Below the pieces are notes generated by a model, which had not been told where the DNA came from, did not search any database, and saw nothing but the letters and a program-made list of their open reading frames with translations. From Pampus argenteus (Eukaryota; Chordata; Actinopteri; Scombriformes; Stromateidae), in NCBI GenBank assembly GCA_036937835.1, contig CM072862.1, positions 26,399,001-26,463,000 of the forward strand: 64,000 nt of DNA. The letters are read 5' to 3'. The position numbers and the translations under genes were made by a program. This document shows, in pieces, positions 22,084 to 35,256 of this stretch. Every line of letters begins with the position of its first letter. Positions within the stretch are counted from its first letter, which is position 1.

Positions 22084-24828
22084 AGTAATTATAGTCTTTT
22101 GCCAATTTAATTGCAGTGCTGTAATTTAAATGGGTTTATGGAGAAACGCTGTAAATTACCAGTTTTGTAATTACCACTGAACTGCACACGTCTCGCTGCA
22201 TCCCACGCTGAATTACAAACAACCTGTTTCTGGAAGAGTTGTTGTCAAGATGCAGTCTGAACAACATCTTAACAACATCTTAAGATGCAGTCTGAACAAC
22301 AGACTTGGTTTTCAGAAACGTGGGTCACGTGTTGGTCAGCTGCTCATACCGGAGCAGTAAACGTTACCGGGTAAGAAAAGGCTGCAGTCCATCAGGCAGG
22401 CGAGGAGGCGTCATCTGAAGAAACGTGTGTTTCATTTATTACATCATGTGTGTACCACGGCTCGTTAAACATGCATTTGGCAGGTTTGACAACCAGAAGG
22501 TCTTTATAATAACATATATATATATATATATATATATAATAATCAGTGATTGGACATGATGGCGCCATTTATATGTTTTTATTTCACAGCAGACAAAAAG
22601 AAAGACCTTTTTTAAAAGTTTCATATCACGCCATATCGTTTTCTGTTATGTTGTTCTAAAAGTTGAGGTGTAGAAAGTTAAAATCCAGAGCTTCAACCTG
22701 TTGGTGTTGTTGTTTATGTACATGTTGTTTGCTGTTGTTGTTTACGTTGTTTACTCTCTGGTTTCAGGCCTGATTCAGGCACAAACATGTACAGATGTAT
22801 TTGAGAAGTTACAAAAGAAGATCAATCACTACTAAAATGCTGCTTTTATAGTTTGTTTCATGGTTTCATGGAGAGGAAGCTTCCTGAAGCTGACCAATCA
22901 GAACAGAGCGGGCTCATCAGGAGGCGGGTCTTAAAGAGACAGGAGCTGAAACGTCCTGTTTGAGACAGAGGCTGAACTGAGGGGCTGCATAAAGGACCAG
23001 GATGAGATCAATAAGGAGGTTTTAACTGGAAACCATGCAGAGATGTTCCAGTAGAGACACAATATAAATACGGGCGGTTTTCAGAGTTCAATGTCTCAAC
23101 TTAAAAGGTGATGACGTGTCAATGTTGTGTTCACTGCTTGTTTCTGTTGAAGAGAAACGACCAATAAAACCTTTAACGTGTAGTTTGGAAGACAGAATTA
23201 GATTGGCTGTCCGTTTTCACTACACGCTGCAATCATTTGTTTCTTGGTCTGCAACAAATAGAGAAAAACTACAGGTATGAACGCGCCAAATCTCCAGCTG
23301 TACGGGGAAGAAACGTGTGATTTCCCAACGTAACATGAAGAAAATCTCTCATTCTCAGGACATGTCAACTGTTTAATATCTACTCCTGTTCCAGCTGTAG
23401 TCTGAGTGTGTTTGTGTGTTTGAAGCGACATGTAACCGGTTGGAAATGAGCCATTGACTTTTAATTAGAAACACTTCTGCACATGTAGAGCTCACAAAAT
23501 GAGAGTCCGACTCCATTTTCCCAATGATGAGGGTTTCAGCTGAAATGTGGAGTCTCATCAGTTTTCCTGTGATGGGAAATATATTGAAATCAACTGAGCG
23601 GCCTCCATGCATCCCTCTGATTAATGATCCGGTCCACAGACGCTGGGAGCGCCACCGCGATGCTGCTGACAGATAAACACAGAAAGTCTTTTCTTTAAAA
23701 CCGTCCTCATGTTCTGTCCTCGCTCCGTCTCTGTGATTCACTCTTTATCATTGTGCTGTCAGAAAGGATGTTCTCTCATCCGGCTTTTCCGGTTTGAAAT
23801 ATGAGCGTGAACGGCGTGTGTGTCGATGTGTGTGTGTGTGTGTGTGTGTCTGCATTATCCTGTTCTGTTGGCAGCAGCGCTGCAGTAGAGCTGACTAATG
23901 CAGAAACAGGCTGCAGGCGAAGCTTCTTTCTGCACAAATGTCTTGGAAAGTGAAGGATGCGTCCTGCAATATTTATATATTTCTATATTAATATCTACCT
24001 CTACCTCTTCATCCCGTGTTATAGAAATGTGTGTCACCTGATTTTGGTGACTTCGGCAACACTTCCAAGTTTTCCAAGTTCAGAGTAGAGTCTGGAAATA
24101 TGAAAAGAAGACATTTGATAGGATGGACATGTGGTCGCGTCCATCGTACGGCGCTTTTATCCTCGCAGGCGTGTCGTAAAACACTCAGCTGTTGTGGTAA
24201 AAGAGACATTTTGAGGCAGACATCAGAGGCCCGGCTGATTATTCCACATTATTCCATATCGAGGTGATTAGGACGGCGCAGTTTTACAGCCGCCGCTCCG
24301 TCTGCAGCTGTCAGACAGCGTTACAGCCACCAGGGGATCAGACAGCAGAGAGGAGGCTGAAGAGCACATACGCTGCCATAAATCTCACAGCAAACTCATG
24401 ATTGATCTGCGGATGAGGGTCACAACCTCCTCCTGTGTGGGAGGTGGAGGAGGGTGGTGCTGGGGTGGGGTGGGGGGGTGGTTACATTAATTGACAGGAA
24501 GTAATTTGGAGGAAAGCTGTCCCGTGGCGAACAGGTCCAACGTGGTAAAATGAAAATCCCCCCGTCTTTGTTAGGGATATGGATTTGAAGGAGGAGGGTG
24601 GTCGAGTTTCAGGGTGGGTAGATAAGGAGGGAGGAGGTGGGTGGAGGGAGGAGGAGGTGGGTGGAGGGAGGAGGTGTGGGAGAGGGGGGGGCCATCTGCC
24701 ACCGAGCATGCTGGGTCGAAAGGCTTTTGTTGTGAAGGAGTGATGAGACAGATAGATGGTCGTTGTCACCGACTGCTGGTTTAATCAAGTGAAAGTGTCC
24801 CAGCGTGTAACATGTTTACCCCCCACCA

Positions 24829-24889
24829 CACACACACACTCACACACACTCTCACACACACACACACACTCTCACACACACACACACAC

Positions 24890-24922
<33 letters not shown>

Positions 24923-24938
24923 GACACACACACACACA
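24829..24938. repeat. Interrupted (CA)n microsatellite
   Basis: CA dinucleotides broken by regularly placed CT steps (CACTCTCACACA). The strand asymmetry produces a His-Thr ORF that is not coding. Confidence 0.9.
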
Positions 24939-25252
24939 CACGCTGCAGGTTTAATTAAGTTTGTCGAAACTGATCTAATACACAGAGATGAATCAAAAGT
25001 GTGCATAAAATGACATTTACTTTCTTGCTTTTTGTTCTTTTTGCTAATGTGAAGACAAATATAGCACAGAGTGTCTCCTCAGTGCATTCTGGGAAATGTC
25101 TGTCTCTCTGCGGCCTTCAAAGAGTTTTATTTTACTCTGTTTGGATTATTTTTATCTTTAAAAACGAAAAGAAAAGTTTTGAAGAGTCAGCTCTGCCTCT
25201 CATCTCCCACTTTCACCTCGACCCCAACTGAATCACTGCGATGCAGGCCCTG

Positions 25253-25262
25253 TGCGCATGCG
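25253..25262. promoter_or_regulatory. NRF1-type site upstream of brsk2
   Basis: TGCGCATGCG, the NRF1 core, lies about 970 bp upstream of the brsk2 start codon. The motif is exact, but its use is inferred. Confidence 0.35.
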
Positions 25263-26017
25263 TGTTTCTTAATTAAAGCAGCTGCGTTCAGCCGGAACAG
25301 CAGCTGAAAAATGTACAATTTGGCTTTCAAAATAAAACCATCTTTTTCGAACCACTAAATATGAACGATGAGAAATCTGAAACTGAAAAAGGTTTTAAAC
25401 TGCAAATCAAAATATTTTCCAATTTTCTAAATAAAATATTGATTTGGAGTTAAATTGTTTGCTGAAACTTTTAGACAACTGTGCATTGATTAATATATAT
25501 GTATATATATATGTACTTCCAGTATTTGAGCAGTTGTTGCTTTTCTTTGTTTTTTATTGTATCCTGGATGTCGGTAAGTTTTCTATTGTTGATTAACCAA
25601 AACAAGAAACTTGAAAATGTCACCGATGTGATTTTGTGACATTTTGTTGCCTCAATTATTAATTATTTGCTTGAGAAAATAAATGTCCAAGTAATCTGTA
25701 GACAGAGTACTGTATTAGTGTGTATCACTACAGTGGCCACAAAATAATTAGGAGCAAATATAAAACAAATTGACCCAATAAAAGAAAGAAACTGTTCTCT
25801 TTGTATTAAGATTTATTTTGAAAGTCACAACCGGAAGTGTTTGTAGACATAGACGGTGTATTGACGCAGCTGCTGGAGCGGCAGCGGCTGTAGATGCTGT
25901 CCCATCATCAGATCACACCCAACGGGGCTGCAGCGCACCGCTCCTCCGGCACCAACACCATGACGCCCCGATCCAACGCCGCAGTCTGAGCCGCACTGAG
26001 GACGTGAACAGGACCCG

Positions 26018-26075
26018 CACACACACACACACACACACACGCACACACACTCACGCACGCACGCACGCACGCACG
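26018..26075. repeat. (CA)n followed by (GCAC)n in the presumed brsk2 5' UTR
   Basis: A CA run to 26050 changes into about six units of GCAC that end about 150 bp before the brsk2 ATG. If the mRNA starts upstream, this length-variable array is transcribed. Confidence 0.9.
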
Positions 26076-26222
26076 GGGAGCAGTCAGATAGACGGGAACG
26101 CCGACCGAGGCGAACTCTGCTGCGCCGCGGATTAGCGCTTTTCTCCCCAGAAACTCGTCCCACTCGGACACCCGCAAGAACGAAACGCCAAATACTCCCT
26201 GTGAGTCATTTCACGCCAAAAC

Positions 26223-26316
26223 ATGTCATCATCGGGCAAGGACGCCAACAGCGGGCATTACGCCAACTATGTGGGACCGTACCGCCTGGAGAAGACTCTG
26301 GGCAAAGGACAGACAG
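26223..26316 (+). CDS. brsk2: BR serine/threonine kinase 2, first coding exon (partial)
   Basis: Exon 1 of an AMPK-related kinase of brain that controls neuronal polarity and synaptic vesicle organisation. It encodes 31 residues plus one base: MSSSGKDANSGHYAN, then YVGPYRLEKTLGKGQT, and a split Gly codon before the donor G|GTTAGT at 26317. YVGPYRLEKTLGKGQTG is the invariant start of the BRSK kinase domain, including the first part of the glycine-rich ATP loop (GKGQTG). The N-terminus resembles human BRSK2 (about 13 residues before YVGPY) rather than BRSK1, which has a longer His/Pro-rich leader. The rest of the kinase domain, UBA and KA1 regions are not in the window. Teleosts have two copies (a and b), and I cannot tell which this is. 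Confidence 0.93.
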
Positions 26317-28155
26317 GTTAGTGAAACGCTCCGGATGCGGATGATGCTGCCAGGACTCTCCTCAGCATCACCGCCGCCTCCCGCGCCTCATGTTGGGCTT
26401 TGCGTTTTTGGGGCTTTGCGTTGGAACTGGAAGCGGTGAAAATGCCTGATAATTGCGGATGAATGTGAAGTGTTTGCGGCTTTGCTGAATGCAGGGAGAG
26501 CTGCTCATGATGATGATGATGGTGATGATGATGGTGATGGTGGTAGTGTGCCTTTAATCCTTGTTGTCAGGCAGAGAGGGCTCGGTGATAATGGGCCCTT
26601 GTGATTTTTCTTGTCTCTAATTCCGTTATAGCATCCATCTGTCACATGGGCCCGCTCTGCTGAGGCTGCTGCCTGCAGAAGAGGCAGTGATGCTGCACTG
26701 TCCGGTCCCTGCACACACACACACACACTGCAGCTGCAACATCACACACGTCTTTCAACAGTTTTAAGGTGCAGTTATCATCATCATCATCATCATCATC
26801 GTTCCAGCAGACGGCTGTAGTCTCCTGGTAGGACGCAGGCCGACTGTAGTTCATCATATCTGTGGATGTGTGGAAACTGTCATTTTCAGCTCTATTGTTA
26901 AAGTGTTTCATGAGTCATTTTGAGAGAAATGTGTTCAGCGCGTGTTGTGACAGTTTTAGAGACGCTTGGATTCAACTTTATGGTCGTTCTGGAGGCTGCA
27001 GTTCAGCTGCTGTTGAATCATATTGTATTTATATGATGAGGTATTCTTTACATACATCATTACTGTAGTATAACACTGTGCTGTATCTATGGAAACCGTG
27101 TCCGGTTGTGCAGTTGATGGTCAGTTTACCTGTTAAGTGTCATTTTCAGCTGCATCCTCAAGTTTTCATTTGTTTGTTTGACAATGATGGTCGATTAACT
27201 TCACCCTTCAGATGGAGCTTCGGGCTGATAATAATGGAAGTGGCATTGATTTTCCTGCACGTTTACCTGGACATGAGATACGGGAGTTTCAAACCACATC
27301 ACAGGTTTTAGTTTACTCACCTGCACATATTCAGTTATTTAGTTTAATCTTTTTAATCTGATCACTGTTCGGTGCCTCTGTCTACTTTCACCAGAGAAAT
27401 GACTGAAGACTGTTCGCTGCAATATAAAGTGATTTGCAGTAAATGCTCTACAACGTGCACCATAAACCGTGTTAATGTCTGTTAGGTCACCGTGTAGCAC
27501 GCAGCCAGAAGTGATCAAGGTGTCTCCCTCCAGTTGCAGCAGGTAGAAGCCAAACGCTGCTCCGCTCCCTCGGTGGGTGAATAATTCATATTCAAGCAAT
27601 TATCTGCTTTGTAACAGCCTTTATTGCTGCTGTATTAATCACACAGTACTTCTCCTCAGCAGATGGAACAAGCCTCTAGTAGCGTGTTTGACTCTTACAG
27701 ATACTTCAATAGGATTATTTATAGTAACTGAGTCTGAGGAGGAGTAAAGGTCCAGTTTCACATAGCTGCTGTCTGTCACATATATGATTCATTTCTCAGA
27801 CTGAAGGGTTTTCCAACATGCAGATATTAGTAGATAAAGTGGCGATGTTGGCGCTTCAGCTCAGTGTGTGTTCAACGTGTGGTGAAAGTTTCAGCGTGAA
27901 TCGCTGCACACGTCTCTGATCTGTCTGAATGGTGATGCTCCCGGCGACTGACCACGGCTTTAGGTTCGACTCAAAATCATGATGGTGAGAGAAATACGTC
28001 GCCCCTGATTGATCAGAGCAACACAGAAAAACAAATGAACCCTCCATCACAAAGAGAAATCAGCTAAAATGAAACAACGTTAGAGTGAATGAATGAATGA
28101 ATGAATGAATGAAACCATAATTCAGTCTGATGACGAGCCATCGCTGCAGCTGTTA

Positions 28156-28345
28156 ATTATCTAATCTATTAGTTGATTGGTAGAAAGCAAATCCTGAGAA
28201 CTGATATTTTCATTGTCCACTGTGAAGTTTAATATCTTTTTGGTTTTTTTGTCCGTTTGTTTGATAAATTCACCACTTGTACTATTTTACAGCCTCAACA
28301 GTTGATCAACCAATCCGATCAATTAGCACCACATCAATGGATCAA
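28156..28345 (+). mobile_element. Degraded hAT-like repeat relic
   Basis: Words such as ATCTATTAGTTGATTGGTAG, GTGAAGTTTAATATCTTTTT and GTTGATCAACCAATCCGATC follow the order of the family at 672-972, but with much decay. Assignment is weaker than for the other copies. Confidence 0.35.
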
Positions 28346-28800
28346 TGGATGGTGAAAACTCGCCTTCATGGTCGCTCTATATCGACATGTTACAGCGTGT
28401 GAAGGAACATTAGCCGTTGCTTTAAGATTGAAGCTGCGTTTCTTGCTTCATCTTTCTGAGATGGAGAAGTTTCTGGGGGTAAATCCAGACTTCCAGCGTG
28501 TTCGGAGCTGCTGTCGTCTGTCCTCCACGCTGCTCTCTTCCCTGACTGTGACTCCACAACCTGAAACCAAGTGGAAATGCTCCACAAGCATTCACGCCAG
28601 CGTTGTTTCACGCTCTCACTGACTCTGACTCTGACTCTGAGCGTTTGTGACGCATGTAGAGGTGTAGATATCATGTGCAGGGATGTGTTGGTTTGCTGCG
28701 GCTGAATCGAAGCCTCGCTGCTGAGCCGGCAGACAGGGAAGCCCGTATATCATTAAACCTCCTCCACAAGTGCAGGGCAAGCCCACGCTCTTTGTTACTC

Positions 28801-28837
<37 letters not shown>

Positions 28838-29602
28838 CAGCAGTGGACTAAACACTTGCAACCGTAAAATGACTCCATTACTACAGTCTTCAGTTTTTTG
28901 CGCTATTGACACAATTTGATTTGATTTGAAATGTGAAACCTGCTGTGAGGCCTGAAGCCTGAAATATATCAGCTACAAGTTGAGCTTTACTGCCAAAGTG
29001 AACAATCGATTTGTTTGGCATAAAATGAATCAATGAAAATTTGAATCAAACATTTAGTTATTTATCATCGTGAAGAGTTTTGAAGCTAATCCAAGAATTT
29101 TCTCCTCAGACGTGTTAATGGAGTAATTGAAGAAAACAACTGCAGATTAATTAGTGATCACACAGTTCTGGTTTGAGCTATCAGCCAATCACATTCATAT
29201 AAATGTAACCGCTCAGCTTGCTACATAGCTAGCTAATGCTAATGCTAATGCGTAATGTGTTTCTGAACTAATTTGAACATCTAGTTCATTTTTTAAATTC
29301 TCTGATCGTTGTAGTTGGAACAATGTGTGTGTCTGAATAGTGAGAGGCTGTGCTGACTGAACAATTAGTCAGTGTGTGTATGTGAGTGTGTGTGTGTGTG
29401 TGAGTGTGTGTGTGTGTGTGCGTGTGTGTGTGTTTGTGGGGGGGTTGAAGTACTCCCCCTCTTACACTGGTTTCCCAGGCTTCATGCAGCGCTCATTGTT
29501 GGCCAACAGTGGGGACGGTTGCCATGGTTTCGTCTCTCCTCCTGCGACAATGGACGCTCTTTTCCTTCTTACTGATCACTGCGAGTCTACAAGCTGCTGA
29601 TG

Positions 29603-29730
29603 CTTTCCTCCTATTCCTCTTTCTCTTTCTCTTCCTCTTTCTCTTTCTCCTCTCCCTCCTCCTCTTTCTCTTTCTCTTTCTCTTTCTCTTTCCCCTCCTC
29701 CTCCTCCTCCTCCTCCTCCTCCTCCTCCTC
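29603..29730. repeat. Polypyrimidine tract: (CTTTCT)n then (CTC)n
   Basis: Homopyrimidine/homopurine stretch of about 125 bp with mirror symmetry suited to triplex (H-DNA) formation. It ends in (CTC)n followed by AG, an accidental match to a splice acceptor. The Leu/Phe-rich ORF over it is not coding. Confidence 0.9.
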
Positions 29731-30751
29731 AGATCTAATCAGGTGAATAAATGCAGATAGTTTTAATTTTCTGGTCTACTATTAAGTTGTGAGAGTGTAG
29801 ACATGACAATCATTTACTGAGAATGATACCGAAATCAATAGTTGAGTTTAAAACAATATAATAATAATATAATAATAAATCCATACGTAAATTTACCCTG
29901 AAATTAGGTTATTAAAGAATTGTTGTATACAGTTGGACTTCATTGTAACTGACATTCAGGAGCATTTTTACTGATATTATACTGCTGCTGCTAACATACA
30001 GCAGGAGACCACCAGCTCGCATTGACTTTGTGCTAAACTTTTACATGAATATAGAAATTTAAAATGCTGTATAAAGTCAAGAGGTTGTGATATGTAACAC
30101 AACACGCTAACAAAGCTGTAAACACATGTGAAACACATGCTCAGTGCCACACAAGGAACTACATGCTACAAGGAACTACTCTCCAGAGACTGAAGATGTG
30201 ATGCTGTTATTCGTCTTTGGAGCCGTTACTGTGGTCGTAGTCTTGTGTTTTTAATAGATGATGGACAACAACAGAGGAATAAGATTTATCAGGCTTTGAT
30301 ACGCACACAACACTTGTTAGTAGATCCGTTCATTGTTGGTTTGGCTCCAAACATTGTTGACATTAAGAAAAATATGGAAAAACCTTTAAACATAAGTAGG
30401 ATATTCTATCTGTCTTCAGACGTATGACTGTAAAAACAAAATGAATGAAGACTTGGATGGATGCTTTTAATAGTTATCAATAATTACCAAACTACTGTTT
30501 ATTATTGACTTGCAGTCATATAAAATTATACAAACTAGATATTGTCCCAGTGATTTATTGCACAGTTAAGATGGCAGCTGATGGTAAACATGCAGTTGAA
30601 ATATATATAATATATAAATATAACAACGACATCATTTATATCCGTCTGTAACCTTTAACGGGAACGTGTGTCTCTACTGTGTCATAATGAAAGCCTCAAG
30701 TTATTGACGTGGAACATCCTAAAGACTGTAGTCCCTCAGTCCCAGCAGAGG

Positions 30752-30882
<131 letters not shown>

Positions 30883-33800
30883 TGGGGGTTGTATAGGCAG
30901 CAGGGAGAGCCCCAGCACAGATGGCAGCCTTTAGGTGGTTGAAATATACAGCTTCATTATCAGCAGGTTGCAGGTGGTAACGCTCCCACCACTCTCACTG
31001 TGTATGTATGTATATGTATACAGTGTGTGTGTGTGTGTGTGTGTGTCTGCATTGCATGCATGAATGTATTATGAGGATTTACAGTGAGTGTGTTTTATTG
31101 AACTGAGCTGTGTTTGCTTCATTATGCTGCATTATATGTAAAACAACACAAAATATTCATGGAGCCTCATTTGCATACAGAGGAAGAATAAAATATTAGA
31201 AACACATTCATGATTTAATTCAGTCCGGCACGACAATAGAAACATAAAACCATAAAAACCAGTTGAGTGAGCGTCTTTCTGACATTTCATACATTTAGGA
31301 TTTATTCAAGGAGTTATTGTATTGAATTGAACTACAGGTCTGTAAACAATTAAATGTAGTAGAAGTAGAAATGTAGTAAACATGTGACGGGTGCCTCAGT
31401 CTCGCTCACTGCTGGAATATTTATTAATTATTATTTATTAGTTTATGACGTTCATCAGATCCCTTCATACCTGTTAAATATTCCTGCAGTGAGTTGTGTG
31501 CAGACGTCTCTACAGTCGTACTGTACATAGATAATAGAAGCATTAGTGTGTATATGAAGAGTTAAAACTGACTGCTTGACAGTTGCTTGTATTCACCAAT
31601 AAATACAGTATAATTGATCCTGATGTAAAATTATAACTATACAGTGAGATTGTATCTGTATTGCAGCAATAAGATGGCGTTTGCACATCCATATTATATT
31701 TAAGTCGGGTGAAGGACAATGAATGAAATAGTATTTCCTGAAAAGGCTTCAGGCCGGCTTTCATCCGTATTTTCTGCCCCTTGTTGCAGCATTTGAGGGA
31801 ATCTGTGAATCTTTGTGTGTTTCTGTGGCTTCAAGCTGTTTTTGGAGGAATTAGGAGTCGAGTGAAGGTTAACGTTAGAAAAGAGACGACGATGGCTTCA
31901 GTGCATCTTCGTGAGTAACATTAAAGAAGTAAGTAACTGCAAACAGTGTGTTAGAGAGTGTGTGTGTGTGGGGGGGGGGGGTTATTACTGGTGGACAAAA
32001 AGTCTGCTGGGAGGGCGTCTCTGCAGACAGGAGGGGGATAATCAAAATTATAGTGAGTGTTACACTCCTCCTCCTCCTCCTCCTCCTCTCTCCCCAATTT
32101 TTTATACAGTACATCCCTTCAGCTCGTTCTCTCCCCGTTCACTTGCCTTCCCATCTGAGGACTCGGTTACCATGGCAACCAGAGGAATGCTCTTTTCTGT
32201 GGCTGGTTGGTTGGAGGTATGCTCGCTCTACATCTCCGCGGCCCCTCTGCTCTGCCCTGGGGGGGGCTTGTTTCGCCTGAGCCATTAAACAATGACTGAG
32301 AAACTACCCCCCATCCCTCCTCTACATCTCTGTATCTCCATCACTCTTATGTTTTCCTTGCATCCCTCCACCACCCCCACTCTTCTCTTCTGTCTCTCTG
32401 TCTCTGAGGTTGTTGGGCTAAAGCTCAACACTGTCTCTGAATCCCTGCCGCCTGAATGAGTCATTATTGGGAGGCGGCACGATTTTCATCTTCCAAACCT
32501 GCGTCTGTCTGCCAAATTATCCACAGCTTCTCTTCACAGGACACATCCAGACTAATACATCTCTGTTTACACAGATGCTACGACGTTGTAGCAGAAAAAG
32601 TCAAGAGATGCAAAGATGCTGTAAACTCAGCTCTGACAATAGGCGGCTTTGTCGTTGTTTGCGGAAGGAATCGTGTCGTCTCCGTGTTGTGGGAATGAAA
32701 CCGTGATCTGCTGCATCTGTGTAACAGCGTCTTATTGGAAGTTAATGTTTGTCTCCACACTGCAGCGCAGGGAGAGATGTGTTAAGAAGAGTCGTGAAGA
32801 TAAAAGCAGAGTCTAATGGGCATTGCTCCTGTAAGTGCTAAATGAATTAATGATGCAAGAAAAGAAAAGGAAAAACAATTTTCAGATCAGATGAGAAAAA
32901 AAATCTCAGATAGCGTGGGAAACAGGAAGTGTGTTTATTGCGTGTGCGAGTTGATGGAGAGATGCTGTTAGCGTGATTCAATTATCTGGAGCTCACACAC
33001 ACACACACACACCGGGCTGCAGTGCTCGTTGGTCCTGGGTCGCCTTGAGCGTGCAGACACAGAGTCTATCTAGATTGCTGTCATCTTGCCCGTGGCTGTC
33101 AGTCATTAACAAGTCCTGGCACAAGTCAGGCGGGGGCTTCACCTCCATCTCTGCAGAATCTCTCCTGCTATCATCTCCTTGTGTCTGGGGACTCCTCCAC
33201 CCTGCTCTCCCAGCCACATTACCTCCGCTGTATGTACAAGTCCTGAATTTATCCCCAGTCAATTATGTTTGTTATGCGATAGGTAGAGCTTCAATCAACT
33301 CCTGCAGCGTACATGCACGGCTTGATGATCATCATGCAAGTCAGTGAGTGTTTTGCTGTTAGCGATAAATACTTAGCACGTGTGCACCAATGAAGTCAAT
33401 ATGTTCATGTGCACGTGTGGGACCGTGTTGCCGCCTGCCTTCGTCAGCCTATCGAGCGTGTGTGATGCAGTGTTGATGACGTCTGTATGGATCAGCCGGG
33501 GGGGAAATTAGTTTTGGAGATCCCGCTGGGCAGCAGCAGCGCCTTCAGGCTCCATCAGTCCCAATCATCAACACTCACACCTGTTAGGACGGAGATGCTG
33601 AGGGATGCTGATGTGCTGTCAGCTACCCAACGATGCGCCGGCACAGAAAGAAGCTGTTTTTAGCCCTCAGGTGTTTACTTATCATACGGCAATGCAGGAG
33701 AATAAAAACACATTTATCTGGACTGTTATTTTAATACCTGGTGCTGCCATTTAGCTTTGCAGCGGTGCAGAACTCATTTCTCTCTAACGTACAGAGTTGT

Positions 33801-33929
33801 GGCGTTTTCCAGTGAACAGAATTAAATCTGCTGAAAGATTGTGACGAGGACTGTAGCACAGAGGAATTTATTAATATGAAGTATTTAGAGCTAATCATTG
33901 ATCTGAACAATAAGCACAACTGTGTCTTT

Positions 33930-34800
33930 CTCCTTTGAGACTTTTATCTTTAAGCTGTTTAGAAACCTCCTCTGTCGGTCGCTGTAATTGGATTTCCTCA
34001 TGCACATGGGTCCGTGTAGCTCCGATGATGCCGGATCACAGCCAGATATTTCCCTGTGGGCTCACCTCTTGGTTTGTAGTAAGAACACAGACCAAACTGC
34101 AGTTGGAGAGCAGCTTCAGGCTCCGGCGCTGCTCGTGGCTTTGTAGTTTCCCTCTGTTGATTCGCTGTGGCCACCAGGATCTGCTCTGCTGCTTATCATC
34201 CATCTCTTCTTTAATCCAGTCACACTTCCTGTCCGGTCTGATAGCCCGGCCAGCACAACTTCACAGGCTGCCATATTCAACGGAGACCAATTTAATGCCT
34301 CAATCAATAGCTGGTAATCAAGCAGGAATGGGTTATGGCTCCAGATAAGCCCCTTATGGTCCTGCAGCCCTCTCCCCCAGCCAAAACCTTAATGAAATTG
34401 AGCATAAATCCCTCTTCTCTCTCTTTTTTAAACTCTCTTTCATCCCATTTCCAAAAGCAATCTGGACTTTCCCCCTGAGTCAGCACTTACAGCATCCAGG
34501 AGTGAAGCTGGGGAAATTAGCATTTGAAGAGCTGCTTTACTTCCCTCTCTCTGATCCGGCCCTGTGCCCGCACTCGACCCTCACTTCATTTCGTAGCAAT
34601 ATGGAGTTTCTGGTATCTAATATTAGATAAATAAACGCCTTCGTCCTCTAAAACCCCTGACTAGTGCATAGCGCTTCAGGCCATTTCACTTTGGAATTTC
34701 TCAGCGATTTTCGGTACAAAACCTTAATTAGTGAGCAGCAGTTTGCTCATTAGCATTACCCATGAGCACCAGGGACATGCAGGAGCAGGCTGCAGCGCCG
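33930..34800. promoter_or_regulatory. Candidate conserved noncoding cluster in brsk2 intron
   Basis: Almost 0.9 kb without simple repeats or transposon words. It has balanced base composition and several homeodomain-type cores (TCAATCAATAG, CCTTAATTAGTGAG, GCTCATTAGCAT). It contains ORFs on both strands, none resembling a protein family. Such repeat-free blocks in introns of neuronal genes are often enhancers. Conservation itself cannot be seen from one sequence. Confidence 0.3.
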
Positions 34801-35091
34801 TGCTCGTTCCACCTTTTGCTGTTTCATGTCCTTTCGCTCCAGCGGGACACTCGCGTGACAGATGGCCCGGGCTCTGGAAGAACCCCTTCCTACCTCTGAA
34901 CAGGCATCCCGTCCACACAGATGGCCCGTCAGCGGCGGCGCTTGCAGACGAGCGGCGGCGCCTGCAGCCTGCAGCCTCAGTGAAACGTCCAATCATGTGG
35001 CATAATCAGATTAAGGGGCGGGAGGACGGGGTGTGAGAAACGCCATTATACTCACTTTATTGGTAACGCTGGCAGGTACCTCTGCTCCCAG

Positions 35092-35131
<40 letters not shown>

Positions 35132-35225
35132 TATGTTGCAGTATATCTGTTCTGTCTCTCTAACCTGCAGTGTGGCTGCAGTGCTGCATTACAGCAGAGT
35201 CTGGCTGCAGCCTCTCTGCAGTAAA

Positions 35226-35256
<31 letters not shown>

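Larger units (their letters stand above)
21111..25829. other. Intergenic DNA upstream of brsk2
   Basis: No coding exon was recognised. It contains a degenerate TGTGT/TATTG repeat at 21859-22083, (TA)n at 22514-22538, a 35-bp spaced duplication of AAGATGCAGTCTGAACAACA at 22247-22301, (GT)n at 23827-23849, a purine-rich GGTGGAGGGAGGAGG tract at 24590-24700, and a CA-rich array at 24829-24938. A non-repetitive, CpG-containing stretch at 24040-24330 may be regulatory. Confidence 0.45.
25830..26330 (+). promoter_or_regulatory. CpG-rich promoter and 5' UTR region of brsk2
   Basis: CG dinucleotides are far denser here than in the flanks, with words such as GCCGCACTG, GACGCCCCGATC, CTGCGCCGCGG and GACCGAGGCG. 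The brsk2 start codon is near its right edge. No TATA box was seen, as expected for a CpG-type neuronal kinase promoter. The exact start site is not visible. Overlapping ORFs are shadows. Confidence 0.6.

Noticed and set aside
33935..34348. 137-aa plus-strand ORF
   Set aside because: Composition is Cys/Leu/Ser-rich without a family pattern, and the overlapping minus strand is also open, as expected in GC-balanced noncoding DNA.
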